Source: Sinonovacula constricta
Taxonomy: Eukaryota; Mollusca; Bivalvia; Cardiida; Solecurtidae
Assembly (NCBI GenBank): GCA_007844125.1
Contig: CM017558.1
Span: forward strand, 52,573,334 to 52,637,333
DNA length: 64,000 nucleotides
Reading direction: 5' to 3'
The notes under the pieces were generated by a model. It made no database searches. It saw only the letters and a program-made list of their open reading frames with translations, and had not been told where the DNA came from. Position numbers and translations under genes: made by a program. Below, piece by piece: positions 1 through 30,185 of this stretch. Each line of letters begins with the position of its first letter. Position 1 is the first letter of the stretch.

Positions 1-698
1 ATTTGAACAAAAGACTAAAAAATGCTAATGTCTTTGAATTGATAGCAGATTTGATATGTCTGAATGTTGAAATTGTGTTCAAAGCAATCCGAAGGCGAAG
101 ATCCGAAAGCAACCACTCGCCCCGATTGGGCCAAACCAACATATTCCAAAGGCCTCAATAAATGTCAGTTGCATGTATACATCTATAAATAGAAATGACT
201 GACAAACTGAAGCGCAGTATTACATTTTCTTGGCTTTCCAAAAAGCTGTGCTGAAATGATTTTGTTGTTGCTCTCCCCTAGTGTAGGAAGTGATTTTGCA
301 CCTAGTTTTGACCCCTGAATCTATTTATTTTTATGGGTTCCTTAGTTGAACTATTATTTACATAAATTATAACGAACAAAATCGAAGGTACATTTGCGAA
401 CCATTAAAAGATGCGTGTACTCTATGATTCAGTTGATCAATACGTATAAGATAAGTCTAACAGATTATCAAAAACATAAATGCATTTCTTATAATAACAG
501 TCGGTTTATACGCACTTGAATACATATTTGTTCGTTTACATATTAAACGATTCGTAAACTGCATATTACCAAGAACCCGTATGTTGTGTACATGTGAACA
601 AGTGTTTGGAAAAAAGATGTTGCGACCACCGGCTCCAATGTAAAATCACTCTTGTTGTTTATTTCATTTCTTTTTCTAATCATTAACATTTTCTAATC
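1..698 (+). promoter_or_regulatory. Upstream region of the ANKRD10-like gene
   Basis: AT-rich sequence before the first ANKRD10 codon. A TATAAATA string lies at 184-191, but it is about 500 bp from the start codon and could be chance. No other gene, repeat or clear core promoter was seen. The transcription start is not determinable from sequence alone. Confidence 0.3.
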
Positions 699-15834
<15,136 letters not shown>

Positions 15835-16219
15835 AGGCTCAGATGCCCAAAATATTGGGGTTTTACGAAGGCAAAATATCAATTGTTTGATTAGCCCTGA
15901 TCATCCTATGCTATGTTACTAATCTAATCATACAAAGTTTTATTTTGAAAAACTAGCAAGGTGTAGGAATAGAACTTCAACTGAAATAAGTGCATATCAT
16001 AATAATATCTGATTTGGATGTACACCTTTTGCCTTAACCTTATCAATTTATTAAAACCTCAGACTTTATATTCATTTAAACTTATCGTCACTTAAGAGTA
16101 AATAATTACTATGTGCTTAATATTAATTGCTTCTTATATACACTATTCTGTACTCAAACAAAGGATACTGGCTTGGCATAAATATCTTGCTCATTATGAA
16201 TCCATTTTCTAGTGCTCTG

Positions 16220-16225
16220 AATAAA
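16220..16225 (+). terminator. Candidate polyadenylation signal for ANKRD10
   Basis: First AATAAA downstream of the stop codon, about 390 bp into the 3' untranslated region. Other AATAAA-like strings occur further on, so which one is used is unknown. Confidence 0.3.
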
Positions 16226-19200
16226 GTCAGGGCTAAGGTTTTTAAAAAATTTTAGGTTGAAAAACTAAGCCATTACCAGGTTTCTAATTGGTTAGAATTA
16301 GAAGAAATGGCGTGTGCAAATAACCTCGTACCAAAGTTATGACTTTTCATAAAGTTATTGTTCATGAAGCAAAACTATATTAGAAGTACATTTTTTGTTA
16401 AGTATATCAAAATTATATATAGATATGAAGAGTAAAATAAATAATGGAACAACTTGTGTTTTTTTCTGAAGAAAGACAATTTAGAAAGATGTTATGTTGC
16501 CAATTGCATAGAAATTGCTCAAACATCTTCTTTTTTTTTTAATTAAGATTATATCTTTATATTTAGGAATACTCACTGTTTTACAAAAATCATGTCGGAA
16601 CTTGTATTCGAGTTGGAGTATATATGATTTTTGTTGAGTAAAAAAGAAAAATGTGTTATGCTTGCTTTTATTTGCACCTGTAAAGACATATTTAATGTAA
16701 AATTTCTATTATTGGACACAACAATATGGCTTAGCGAGAATTTGGTGCTATAAGCTAAATCTGTGTTATTAAAATCAAACTTACTTAGAAATAACACGTA
16801 TTGTTATTTAGTTTTGAATATTTTTCAACTAATTGCTCATGTTATCATTTTTTCTATTAATTGGCTGAATTTTTAAATATGGAACACTTGACTCTTGTTT
16901 ACTATATGGTCTGTGTATGTTTAGAGCTGAAATAGTGTGTTAATAAATGTTGCTTTTCTTTGCATTCAAAGATGTGACTGATGTTTGTTTTGATGCACCC
17001 TTTGCCACATGGTTAGTCCTTGCTTCATTAATCCTTAGTCATTCACTATGTCTGTAGTCTTAAGAAGCTTTCATGCAGAACATTGAAACTTACCTGCTGT
17101 GCATCTATGGTTCTATTAGATGTCTAAGGTCTTCCTTCACTAAAACTTACCAGGTGTTGCTATAATAATCATAGTTTTGTGTAATAATGTGTTTACAAAG
17201 AAATTATTACGTTTCTGTCTACTTCTTGGTTTCAAAAGGTTAACTTGGCTACAAAAACAGCTTAATAAAATTTCACCTTATTGCACATCATTTGTTGAAG
17301 CCATAATAAATTCTTTTACTGTACAAACATCTAAATCCATTAGTCACATGCTCTATTGATATGGACATATAAGGAAATAGCGTTTATCTTAAGCAGAAGA
17401 CTCCCAGCTGGTGATGGATGATCCGGGTCCACACTATTTATCTGCTGATCAAACTGTGATTTGCTGGCTAAAAGTTTATTGTCCTGGGGAAAGAATATGC
17501 ACCCAAGGCAAAGATTTACATTTTGTAAACATGGACATTGCATGGATTTGATGTTCAGTATCTTATTATGTATATTTATTTTGTTAGGTTTTGCTCATCA
17601 AATTCTGGGAAATGAAAGCAATTAAATAAATGGCAATTTTCTTATGCACCTTTATACACATTCTCATACTTGCTTGAAAGGCATGTTTACAAGTTATATG
17701 AGGCTTGTATTCCTACAAGTTTTGCCACATTGAACAGCTGCAAAATGATATTACTTGCATTATGACAAAAATTATGTGTTTTTTCATCATTTACAAAAAT
17801 ACATCAGAAAACTTTAGTATGTATCATTTTCATTACTCCATTTACATTGTAGTTTGTACATACATTTGTTTTATACATTGTTCTCATTTTCTTTCATGGC
17901 ATCTTTTATATGTCATGCTTTTAACAGATCTGTGTTTTAACTTGATCTAGATCATTTTATGTGTTACAACTTTATTTCTCAGTTTTATGAGGCTTCTTTA
18001 AATGTTGTCGTATTTTTACGTGTTTCTGTTCTGGACCATTTTCTTACATAATGATGTCTTTTACTGTCGTTAAATCATCTTTTTTTTTTTTACTTTTGTT
18101 TTCTTTTTAGCATTGATTATAGTATGTAAAATTGGGTTAATTAGAAAAATATGCTTTTTTGATGATTTTCTTACTAGATCTAGAGACTTGTATTTTAAAA
18201 AAAAATCATATTCTGATGTAGGTTAAGAAACAACAGGTTAAAATGCTTTTAATCATAATGATTTTTTTTTTTTTGCACTGCACTTTCTGTTTTGTATTTG
18301 TTTTTTTGTTTTTCATTTTTGACAATTTTTACAGAAAAATAAATTTCAGAATACACAAACTGTGTATTTGTTTCAATAAAAATGAATTTTACTGTATTTA
18401 TGATTACTATGATATAAAGATAATATTCAATCTAATTATTATTGTATGTAAACTACACATAAACTCCTATCTGCCATCAATATTTTCTTTTTCAATAATT
18501 TGTTTCAACTATCAATGTAAAATTAACTATAATTCTTTAAATCTTATCAAAATGTGTAACCTTGTGGACTGACGTCTCTGTTAGAGCATAACAAAAACAA
18601 GATCTCATATCTATATATTATACAAGTTTTTATTTATGTATTTTTTTTTCATTAATATTTTCTTTGTTGTTTGATCTTATTCTTGTTAGTAGAGAAGTGT
18701 AGAAGAAACAGTTTTGTTTACATAAAAATTGTTTTCAGCCAATGTTGCAACAATCGAAATTAAGAAAACATGCAATTTAGGAGTCTGTATGGTTAATTGG
18801 AGTAGAATTTCCTTTTTTTGACAGTCATACTGGAAATTGTGTGGAACATACATATTGTCTAAATGTTAAACAAAAAAAATGCTTGTTCTGTATCTTTTGC
18901 TTAGCTCATTTATTGACATTAATAATTATTTCCCTTTCTATATAGGGACCTTTATTATGCCAATACATCAAATATATTACTATCCACACTTTAGTTGGCA
19001 GGATATACAGATAATAATCTGAACTGATAGTGGTGTTTTTAAAAATGAAGCTTTTGTTGCACAGTAGGTCTACAGTTAGTGTTTTAACATTTCAGTCTAA
19101 AATTTTGACATAATCACTTCCCACTGCATAATGAGGTATTACAGCTGCCTGTCATGCAAATGGTTGTTATTCACCTATTTGTCTATGATCTTTTACACCA

Positions 19201-20559
19201 TTTTGAGCAAGAAGTTAAGATCTTAATTGTTCTTGCAAGTTTTGTATCCATCTAATTTTTTCTTGTGATACTCATGCTCAGCTCATGCTATATGGTCGAG
19301 ATGAATTAAGCCTGGTCTGAAAAGTTTGTGATCATCACCCCATTTGATGATTTCTGTTGATGATGCTAAACATGTTAAATGTGTGTTACTAACCTTCATT
19401 AGTCTAGCAATCAGAAATCAAACAAATAAAGCATTGATTTGATAAACATTGGTATATGTCATATTTCTATAATGTTTACCTTAATGTGTTCCTAGTGTTA
19501 AACAAGATCTACCACTGTTTTGTCAATTTATCTGTTGTTTGGAATACTGTATCAATTAAAATACCCACTGTGTAATGATTACATCTTTTTTGAGAAATGA
19601 AGAGTACAATAAAAGTGCAATCTTACATTGTCTGGTTTGTTGAAGTCATTAATTACCCTTTAAATAATTGATTACAATGATACAATTTAATTCCTCTTAT
19701 CAATGCAATCAGTACCTGTCAGATTTTTCTGTAAAGAATCCTGTTAGTGGTTAAATTTGCTTCTGGTGGCAGTAACCGAAACTTCATTATTACAGATGTT
19801 AAATGATGCAAACTTATAAGAAAGTATTTTTTATTGTTAAATATTTACTACTATTTGACACTATAGAGCAAATGGTTAAGCAGACGAAACCAGTCGCATT
19901 TATGTTCTTTCTTTTTGTTTCCTTAGAAAAGTTTTACATAAAAAAATGTCGCTACATTGATCAGATCTGGAAATGTGTTCCGTTAGTCACCGTCAATTTA
20001 CCAGAATTTCTAACGAAAAAGAAACGATATATTCTATGTTAATCCATCCACAATTTTTCTTTGATGGTATTCCTCTCTCCTCAAAGTTCCATGGTCTGCT
20101 ATTGCGCTATTGCTGATGAACAGAAGGTGATCATAGCCACAGGAATGCCACAGTACTTTAAACACTTGGATATTACTGAAAGTGTTAAATCCCCCCCTCC
20201 CCCTCTTAAGTATTTACTTGAGCAATTGAGCTAGCAATCTAGTTCATTTGATATTTGCTTATTTGCTTTAACAACAGGTTGTAAGAAATAAACGTTTAAC
20301 ATTTCCTACACTTTGTTGACGTATATACATAAACCGGTGACCAAAATCACCGAATACGAAACGTTTTCATCACATTTGCCTGATGTCTCACCAATGGGCC
20401 ACTTGAAAAAAAATGGAACAGTTCAAAATCTGTTGTTTCCTCCGTCACTCGCTGAAACAAGCCAAACATCGCCTTCTTGTGAAGTTTATAACTTTTCTGA
20501 TGACGCACAATGGAATGTTCATCCATTATTGATGTAGGGACTGCTCGAATTCCATGACG
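16226..20559. other. AT-rich intergenic stretch
   Basis: No gene recognised. Short open frames of AT-rich, hydrophobic composition (for example 18243-18572) have no recognisable motif. A diverged dispersed-repeat trace lies near 17055-17165. Confidence 0.5.
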
Positions 20560-21380
20560 TTAGTGTCAACTCGCTGACTACCCTACGTCTCAGATGTGTT
20601 CGATGGGTGATAAGTCCGGCCATCAATTTATACCGTTCTGTTTCAGAAACTCTAGCTTAAGTATGGCATTGTGAAGTCTGGCAATATCCTCCTGCCTGGC
20701 AATATCCTGCTGCATGACGTCAGCATTGCCCTTGCATTGAGGATTATTGGCACAATGACATGCCCCACGACATCTTATTGCAGTAAGGTTGCCGTTCACT
20801 GTAACTAGTTTAGTAAGGTCAGAGTAGGAAAAGCCTCAACAAACCTTTACGCTGCCTCCACCCAAACGATAGCGTTCGCTGACGTTGTTGGCATCAAATC
20901 GTTCTGCTTTAAGCCTCCATACACGCCTTCCATTTGACATTTGGCCATTAAAACGAGACTCGTCCGTGAAGATGACTCTAGACCATTGTGACCAGTTTGC
21001 CTGTTGCCGGGTCCAGTTTACTCAATTTGTATTGTGGAGTCTTGCCAACATCACTCCAACGTATGGTCGCCGAGCACGTAGGCCAGATGCTCTAAGCTGA
21101 TTTCTCACAGTTCCGACTATATCAGCGTTCCAGCGGACATCCGCGTTCCGGTGACACTTTTAAAGCGAACTGCTAATTCAGGTCCTGGCAATAAACGATA
21201 ATGTCGGGTTGACGTCATGATAAAATGCCTCCAGGTATCGTGTTTCTGGATCTTCCTGTGCGAGGTCTGTCGTGTACGGCGTTTGTCTCTCAAAATGTAG
21301 CCTTGAGACAATAAATTGCCCTCTTCTGAACTTTAACTGCCCTGCAACGCCATTTACGACAGCGTTAAGCATGTCTGTAG
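20560..21380 (-). pseudogene. Degenerate Tc1-type transposase
   Basis: Read on the minus strand, the segments appear in the Tc1/mariner order. There is a TTDLAQEDPETRYL-like region near 21.2-21.3 kb, corresponding to the conserved 'TDR...TPREDRYL' stretch. RNQLRASGLRARRPYVG follows near 21.05-21.1 kb, then WSRVIFTDESRFNGQMSNGR near 20.94-21.0 kb with the second catalytic Asp of the DDE/D triad. DLSPIEH follows near 20.6 kb. Several frame changes and in-frame stops (for example TGA after VKVC and within the WPDLSPIEH region) show that the copy is dead. Such elements move by cut-and-paste into TA. I could not define the terminal inverted repeats. Confidence 0.85.
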
Positions 21381-21857
21381 CAAAATATATTTGTCATTTA
21401 AGAACAGCGTCCCAGCTTGGGTTGTCTGGAATTTTGATGTTGACTTCTCTCCTCTACCCTATGTATCGATGGTAAAGACGGAATTACTTGCCTGTCCATA
21501 GAGTGTCTACCTGTCCCATACATTTTGTGACTTTCGCCAAAAAAGTCGCCAGCGGTTCAATTCAGCGCGATTTCAATCAGAGCTCGTTAGACACACGCTT
21601 GGCACATCTTCCCTGATGTTTAGCTTACAATTAAATCACTTGTAAAATTGGGCCAGTTCTTTACTTCTTAACTAATTTTTTTCAGTATGTTTAAGCGAAC
21701 AACAAAGTTACTGGAAAGTTCATCACACATTTGTGTAGTAACCACAAACCATTGATCATATTTTTTAATCATCCAAACGTGTACTTGCATTTTTTATATG
21801 CGGCATAAGCTTTTTGGTTATTCAAAGCTGCAAACTGCGCATGCAACAAAATACGTC

Positions 21858-22260
21858 AATAAGAATATATGACAAAGTCCTATGAGATGAGCATCGCAAC
21901 ATATACCAAACTCGGAAAAGGCACAGAACAAAGGTAGTTCACATGCAAGCCAAACGAAATGTGAGAATAAATGTGTGATGAGTCAGTTAACGAAAAGAGC
22001 AAACCCGACAGTTACCGCCTTGGAACGGTCAGTCGGCAATATGGACCGACTGGGGTGCTTAAACCGGTTTTACAGAGCTCTAACCTCGCACTTCCTGACG
22101 AGTTTCTCAAATGCAAGCAATGAAAAGAAAAACGATCTATTTGAATACAAAACGTCCAAGCGCTGATATTTAAGTTATGACGAAAGTAGTGACGTCATTG
22201 AAAAATAATGTCCACATAGTGCTTAGAAAAGAATATGGTATTATTTCGATTGAAAAAAAA
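21858..22260. repeat. Direct duplication, copy 1
   Basis: About 0.4 kb nearly identical to 22507-22900. Differences include a 5-bp insertion (GATGA) near the start and an insertion near GAATATGGTATTATTTC at the end. Both copies include AATAAGAATATATGACAAAG, the palindrome TGACGTCA and matching short open frames. Function unknown. Confidence 0.85.
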
Positions 22261-22506
22261 CTACACAAAAATGGTTGACTATAAATAAAACTTACTTTCT
22301 GAATCATAAAACAACCATGACGAGAGACGAATAAATGGTTGTAGCATCCTGTTCATGTGAAGATGGAATTGAAGAACCAAAGTCCAGTGTCCATCAAAGG
22401 AAATACACGTAACAATACTTACAGGATGAATTAAATGACAATATAGATTACATGCACGGGGAGATTTTTACGACCGCCACACTGCACAAGTTAACTGTGT
22501 GATCAT

Positions 22507-22900
22507 TAATAAGAATATATGACAAAGTCATATGAGCATTGCAACATATACCAAACTCCGAAAAGGCACAGAACAAAGGTAGTTCACATGCAAGCCAAGC
22601 GAAATGTAAGAACAAATTTGTGATGAGTCAGTTAAAGAAAAGAGCAAACCCGACAGTTACCGCCTTGGAACGGTCAGTCGGCAATATGGACCGACTGGGG
22701 TGCCTAACCCGGTTTTACAGAGCTCTAACTTCGCACTTCCTGACGAGTTTCTCAAATGCAAGCAATGAAAAGAAAAACGATCTATTTGAATACAAAACGT
22801 CCAAGCGCTGATATTTCAGTTATGACGAAAGTAGTGACGTCATTGAAAAATAATGTCCACATAGTGCTTAGAAAAGAATTATTTCGATTGAAAAAAGTCT
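22507..22900. repeat. Direct duplication, copy 2
   Basis: Second copy of the preceding segment, offset about 650 bp and separated from it by about 245 bp of unrelated sequence. The short open frame in each copy (ANPTVTALERSVGNMDRLGC...) matches no family I recognise and is probably not a gene. Confidence 0.85.
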
Positions 22901-25900
22901 ACAACAGCTTGTCAGTCATATACAGTGAAATACCTGTTGTAAGAACGGACTGGTAGGACGCACGACTTCGGATCACTGGGTCAGTGGTTTGGAATCCCTG
23001 TCAGGTCGCCGCTAATTTTCTTGAGCAAGATATTAACTTTAAATTGTTCCACTCCACCCAGGTGTATAAATATGTACCTGCTTGGGTTATTCAGGTCAAT
23101 AATATGGCTTCCCAGCGCCATGTGTCGGTTGCCATAGTACATAGTTACAAACCACTTACTATAGTAGCTGAAATAATCACACAAAAGTACAGTTTCATGT
23201 ACTCCAAACTATAAAGATAATGCCACTTTCTGTTAAAATCTCCAAGTTTATGATGACTCATGTTATACAATAAGACGTTTATATTTAGCTCACTTGAGCA
23301 TAACCTGGTCAAGATGAAACCCATTCATCCGCCGTATGTCGTGTGGCGTCAACAATTTGCTTGTGAACACTCTAGAGGCTATAGTTCTGATACAATCTTC
23401 ACCAAACGTGTTCAGAGTGTTTGTCTGCATGATTCTCTATTGCAAACATGTATATATTATCTGAGCCTCGCAGCAGAGATAGTGATTTTAAAACTAAAAA
23501 CAATAACTAACAAAACAAACAAACAAAACTAGACCCAGCAATAAACAACAACAAACACGTGGCAGCTTACTTTAGAGATCACGTTAAATCGTCATCCTGG
23601 TAGTCCGCTCGATATCTATCTTATCAGTGATCACTATATCGTGATTATTTCAAGATTTTGAAAGAATGCACATTTAGGGTATTTTTTTCGGCATATGTAC
23701 TGTCTAACAATATAGGCAGTGTTAAAATCGTCTTTACTTAGGAGTCTGAGTTTATGCAGAATTCCCAACCCCTCCAAAAACAATGGAATAGATATTGTTA
23801 TATGCACCTGATAAAAGCCAACTGTCTATATATACCTTTATGACCTTATGGATACCGCCATGGAAATCCCTACACAAATAAAGCAAGGCGCAATTATGCA
23901 TTGGAATTTCAGTCATGTTTAAAGTTTGGTGATTATAAGAATTAACTAAGGTTTAAGTTTAAATGTAGTAATAACATTCCTGTCACATAAATTGTTTATG
24001 TACCATTTGTGTACCTTTGATTTGTTTATTTTTGTATGTTTTGTTCTATCGTTACAAATAGAGTTGTTTGCTGTAGCATTCAATCAGGATTGCCCGCACC
24101 TTGTTACTCTATTCTCTTATTTACGAACCATCCTTTATGTTTCATAAATAAAAAATTAATTCCTGTTTTTTAAAAAAAAATAATTAATAAATATTTGTCC
24201 TCAATCTGGTTTACTTACAACCATGATACCCAGTAGGAAGTAAACATTTACTTTCATTTGGTAAGTTTTTACACATATATATGTATCATTAAAACATTTA
24301 ATATAAGCTGTGGAATTAATTTTATTTATGTTACCTTGCGTTTTATTGCTTGTTAATGGTTATTATTTTTACATATATCCATGTATTATTTGTAGTTAAA
24401 GACAGACTGGCCTTACACTAGTTGTAGCAAAGAGCAATAGTTAACTCACTATATTAAGACCTACTCTGGCCAGTTAGTAAGCTGAACTAGTGTTTTCTCG
24501 CACAAATACCCTACATCCCATGAGTGGAGGCTGTTATATCATAAATCGTTCAGACAGATGTTGATGGTAAAATAATTTACTACTGACTATCACTTACAAA
24601 CGTCAGGCTCTGCACACAGGTTGATGGCAGTTTAAATCGTTTAACAGCAGAAGCAGCAGCAGATACAACAACAACAACAACAACAAGGTTTTTGCTATTG
24701 ATTGAATGGTTGTCTTTTAAGGCAAAATGTACCGTGTTGAACAGTAGCTTGACGGCGATCTGTGACGCTTCGCATCGATGCGTTTTATACATGTATCGGT
24801 AATACCCGGTCTGTTGAAATTGCTAAATAGAGCCAGTCAATCAAGTACATACATATTATCGATCGGTTAACATTTAGTTAAAGCAGGTGTACTTACAGTT
24901 TAGAATCATATCTTGGTCAACCTTTCCAACGAAAGTAACAGTAAACGAGAAGGATCGTCCTTGGCCGAACAGTGTCGGTCGTAAGTCATAATGTTCCATG
25001 TTTGACTCCCAGAAAGCAAAGTAAAAACTACATATATGTCAAACTACTATATGAACATACATCGAAACGGCTTGTATTTTGCAGTAAATATATACGTTTC
25101 AAGTACAACGTCCCATGCACTCATTTTGGCAAAATAATTGTACATTTTTAAATCGTGAGTGTGTGTGTTTGTATTTGCAGTTGCATTCCGTTATTTCTGA
25201 TATTTATCTGACACATTTAATCTGCATTATAAACATTTTATGTGCCATAGTTTATTTTGGAGGTTTTGCATTTTACATAGTATATTAGGCTTTTAAGTGT
25301 TTTCACAATGCATTTCGTGGGAGTGTGTTAGGCGAACATTTATTGTAAAATATTACCTTTGGAAACAATTATATGTGAACATTGCGGTAGACAGACTTAT
25401 TTCATTTTAAACAGACATACTTACATTTTCACACAAAACAATCAGTTACTGTTGGTTTGATAACAAAAAATTCTAATTCCATGGAAAGATATGGATATGT
25501 AAACAAGAAATGAAATTATCGTCTTATCATTTTTAAATATGATAGTATAATATCTCATTATTTTTAAAAATGATTATTCTTAATCAAAATTAAAAAAGTA
25601 AACATTGTATGAAAATATAACAATCTTTTGAAGGATATGATGTTTTAAATATACCAAAGGTCATAAAAAACACGTTATGGTTAACAGACAGTCGCTTTTA
25701 GTGCACTACATTTAAAAATGCAAACTAATCCGCTTCAATAATGACAAGTCAGCCTTTCCCGCGCATGCATTGCCTTTATATTGGAAAATCAAACGTTACA
25801 TATATATCGACATTGCTTCAACGCTATTGAACAATGCCCGACCTACTTGTATTCAATTTGACGTATCGACTTGGACAGACTGGCGCCAATGTTCACATAT

Positions 25901-26185
25901 CAACTGAAAAACAACGAAGGCTCTGTGATTATATTAGAACATACAACGAGACATTTCTCTGTTAATTTTGAAATACTCAAATTATATTCACTATAAACCC
26001 CTATATAGGATACTCATTCCAACTGTGTCATTAATATAACAACGACAAACAGTTTAGAAATGAAATAAAAGAGTCTGAATGTGCACAGCTGGTCAGTGTT
26101 TGAATTTTGTTAGTATACTTCAGATTTTATACTGAACGGGAAAAGCTCTGGTACACCACAGTGTTAAAAAATACAGAATTGATGA
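22901..26185. other. Intergenic stretch without recognised genes
   Basis: AT-rich, with scattered short open frames and a CAG/ACA trinucleotide run at about 24649-24687. Nothing else could be supported. Confidence 0.45.
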
Positions 26186-26350
26186 GGGGGGGGGGGGGGG
26201 TATATATCAACTTTCAGCTTATTAAAATGCAAGCCCTTTAAAGTTGTTTATCAAAAAGAAAACAAAAACAAAACAACAACAACAAAAACAATAACAACAA
26301 AATAACACACAAAAAAAAACACAAAACAAAAAACCAACAAAAAACAACAT
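26186..26350. repeat. Poly-G run followed by A/C-rich simple sequence
   Basis: A G tract of about 14-16 bases near 26187-26203 is followed by an AAC/ACAAAA-type low-complexity tract from about 26254 to 26349. These are typical slippage products. Confidence 0.85.
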
Positions 26351-27181
26351 AGTTTAAATTTAAATTAAATTGTTTATATTAATTATTTGCATGTATCTTC
26401 TACCATTTATTGTCTGATTGCAAAAGAAATCTACCATTTCATGTTTGATTGCAAAAGAAATGGAGATTCAACACGAAATCCAAAACTGACATTTAATACA
26501 TAATAATTATAATTATATCTGAAGTAATGATTCAGTATAGCTAACTTGGACCTTGAGATTAAGTATATGGTGAATTATGGTTTTATATGGTTTTATGGTG
26601 AAGAAAGACTCACTCCAGACACACGTGTAGGCAGAAACCTTGCTCTGGAGATCTCCCGACAATTATGCAATGATGCCGTCCCGACAGGGATACGAGCCCG
26701 TAATGTGGGCTGAGAGGTAGTACTATGATGAAACATGATAGTATGTCCGAATATTTGAAAGTCCGTCATAGTGAGGAGTTTTTGTCCGGGAGCATTGTCA
26801 TTCTCCATATTTACAACATTGTATGTGTGAATAAACATTGACTATGTCTTTATGTTCATATTGCTGATTTATATATATCATAATATACTTGGCAAAGGTG
26901 CAAAAGTAATATTGCAGGCTGTTGTGGACCAAGTTATTAATGTGCATGTACATACCTATATTTGGCACGTGGATGGTGACAACCATTGTACCGAAGACCT
27001 GAACAACATTTTTTGATATTGAATATTGAGTTTTTATTATCAAGTTGTCATTCTTATTACATCATATTTATTTTGGCACGGTACGAAAATGTAAATTGTA
27101 TGGAACGATCACTTTTAAAAAAGGTTCATTGTAAACCAATACAAATGGCATACACAATCCTAGCTCGCTCGTTTCAATAGC

Positions 27182-29060
<1,879 letters not shown>

Positions 29061-29064
29061 TTTG

Positions 29065-29160
29065 TCGGGGGCGGGGGGGGGGGATGTGTGGATGGGGGAG
29101 GGGGTGTTGGGATGGGGGACGGGGGACGGGGGATGGGGGATGGGGCGGCGTCTAGGGGTG
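29065..29160 (+). repeat. G-rich tract with quadruplex potential
   Basis: Ten or more G runs of three to ten bases (GGGGGCGGGGGGGGGG, then repeated GATGGGGGAC-like units) within about 95 bp on the + strand, in otherwise AT-rich DNA. The spacing fits G-quadruplex formation. No associated gene was seen. Confidence 0.8.
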
Positions 29161-30185
29161 TTTTTTATCATTTAAAATGGCAAAATGCTTAACTGCCGAA
29201 GAAATACTTTACTTGAATAAGAAACAATATCACCAGGGGAAAGATATAATGTTAGAGGTTAATAATTTAAAGTTACTCTTTTGGAAAATATTCGCAGCAC
29301 AATTAGACACATTTACAGTAGACATGTTGTGATCATAGAGTTTAAATGTTTTTGCTAGTAGTAACCTCTTAATGGCTGGTTTTATTCAAGTAAAATGAGC
29401 CAAAGTTCAAGGTATGTTAAAGGAAATCGGATGATTTTAAAGAAAGCGTCTGGACAAGGCATGAGTTCAATAAACGTTCAGTATTTTATATATTACACCT
29501 TTCAATATGTTTCTACAATGAACGAAGCGATGCGGCTTTTTATTAGACTCGTCAGATCGAATATATAACAAAGTTCAATTTGTTTCATATTTTTGCAGGA
29601 AAGGCATTGTAGATGCTTTCAGTATGTCGCTTGCTTTTGTAGAGGCGTGTAGTAAAGACTTCACGTTTCCTAGCATTGTACCGGAGAGACGAACGGTTTC
29701 GATGCGACAAAATAAATCATTAATCGCCTATTTTAAAGTTATAATAGTTTGGAATTTCATTATAACATTTGGTGCAAATAACTTTTCAGATACAGTATAT
29801 GACATATATAATGGCTGTTTGTCCATAGTTGTTAACATTATTTCGAATAAGTCAATAAAAATCTTAAAATTTGTAAAATCTTTTAACTGGGGAGTTCTAA
29901 AAGATTTTAAATTACTTCGGCCTTATATCAAAATATTCCCAATCAGGAACAACAACATCACCACCACCACCAACAACAACAAACAACAACAACAACGTAA
30001 GCATTCGTATTATCCCGTGACCCGCATTTGCTTTCGTCCGTTAACAAAAATTCATAAATAACAATAATGGATGAAGGAAAGCCAGCTTTGTCGTATTTGG
30101 AAAAGGCAGATAATTTACTAGTAGGATGGAACAGCACAAATCTAGAATTCACCTCGGGTCGGAAAAACACCAGCGACACCGATAG

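Noticed and set aside
18243..18572. 109-aa hydrophobic open frame
   Set aside because: Very T-rich DNA gives Phe/Ile/Tyr-rich frames by chance; no start context, motif or splice evidence.
21975..22811. Paired short frames containing ANPTVTALERSVGNMDRLGC
   Set aside because: Similarity between them is explained by the DNA duplication; no family match and no sign of selection on the frame visible here.
29624..30061. 145-aa open frame on the + strand
   Set aside because: No recognised domain; ends in Asn/Thr/Gln runs from a trinucleotide repeat; AT-rich composition typical of chance frames.
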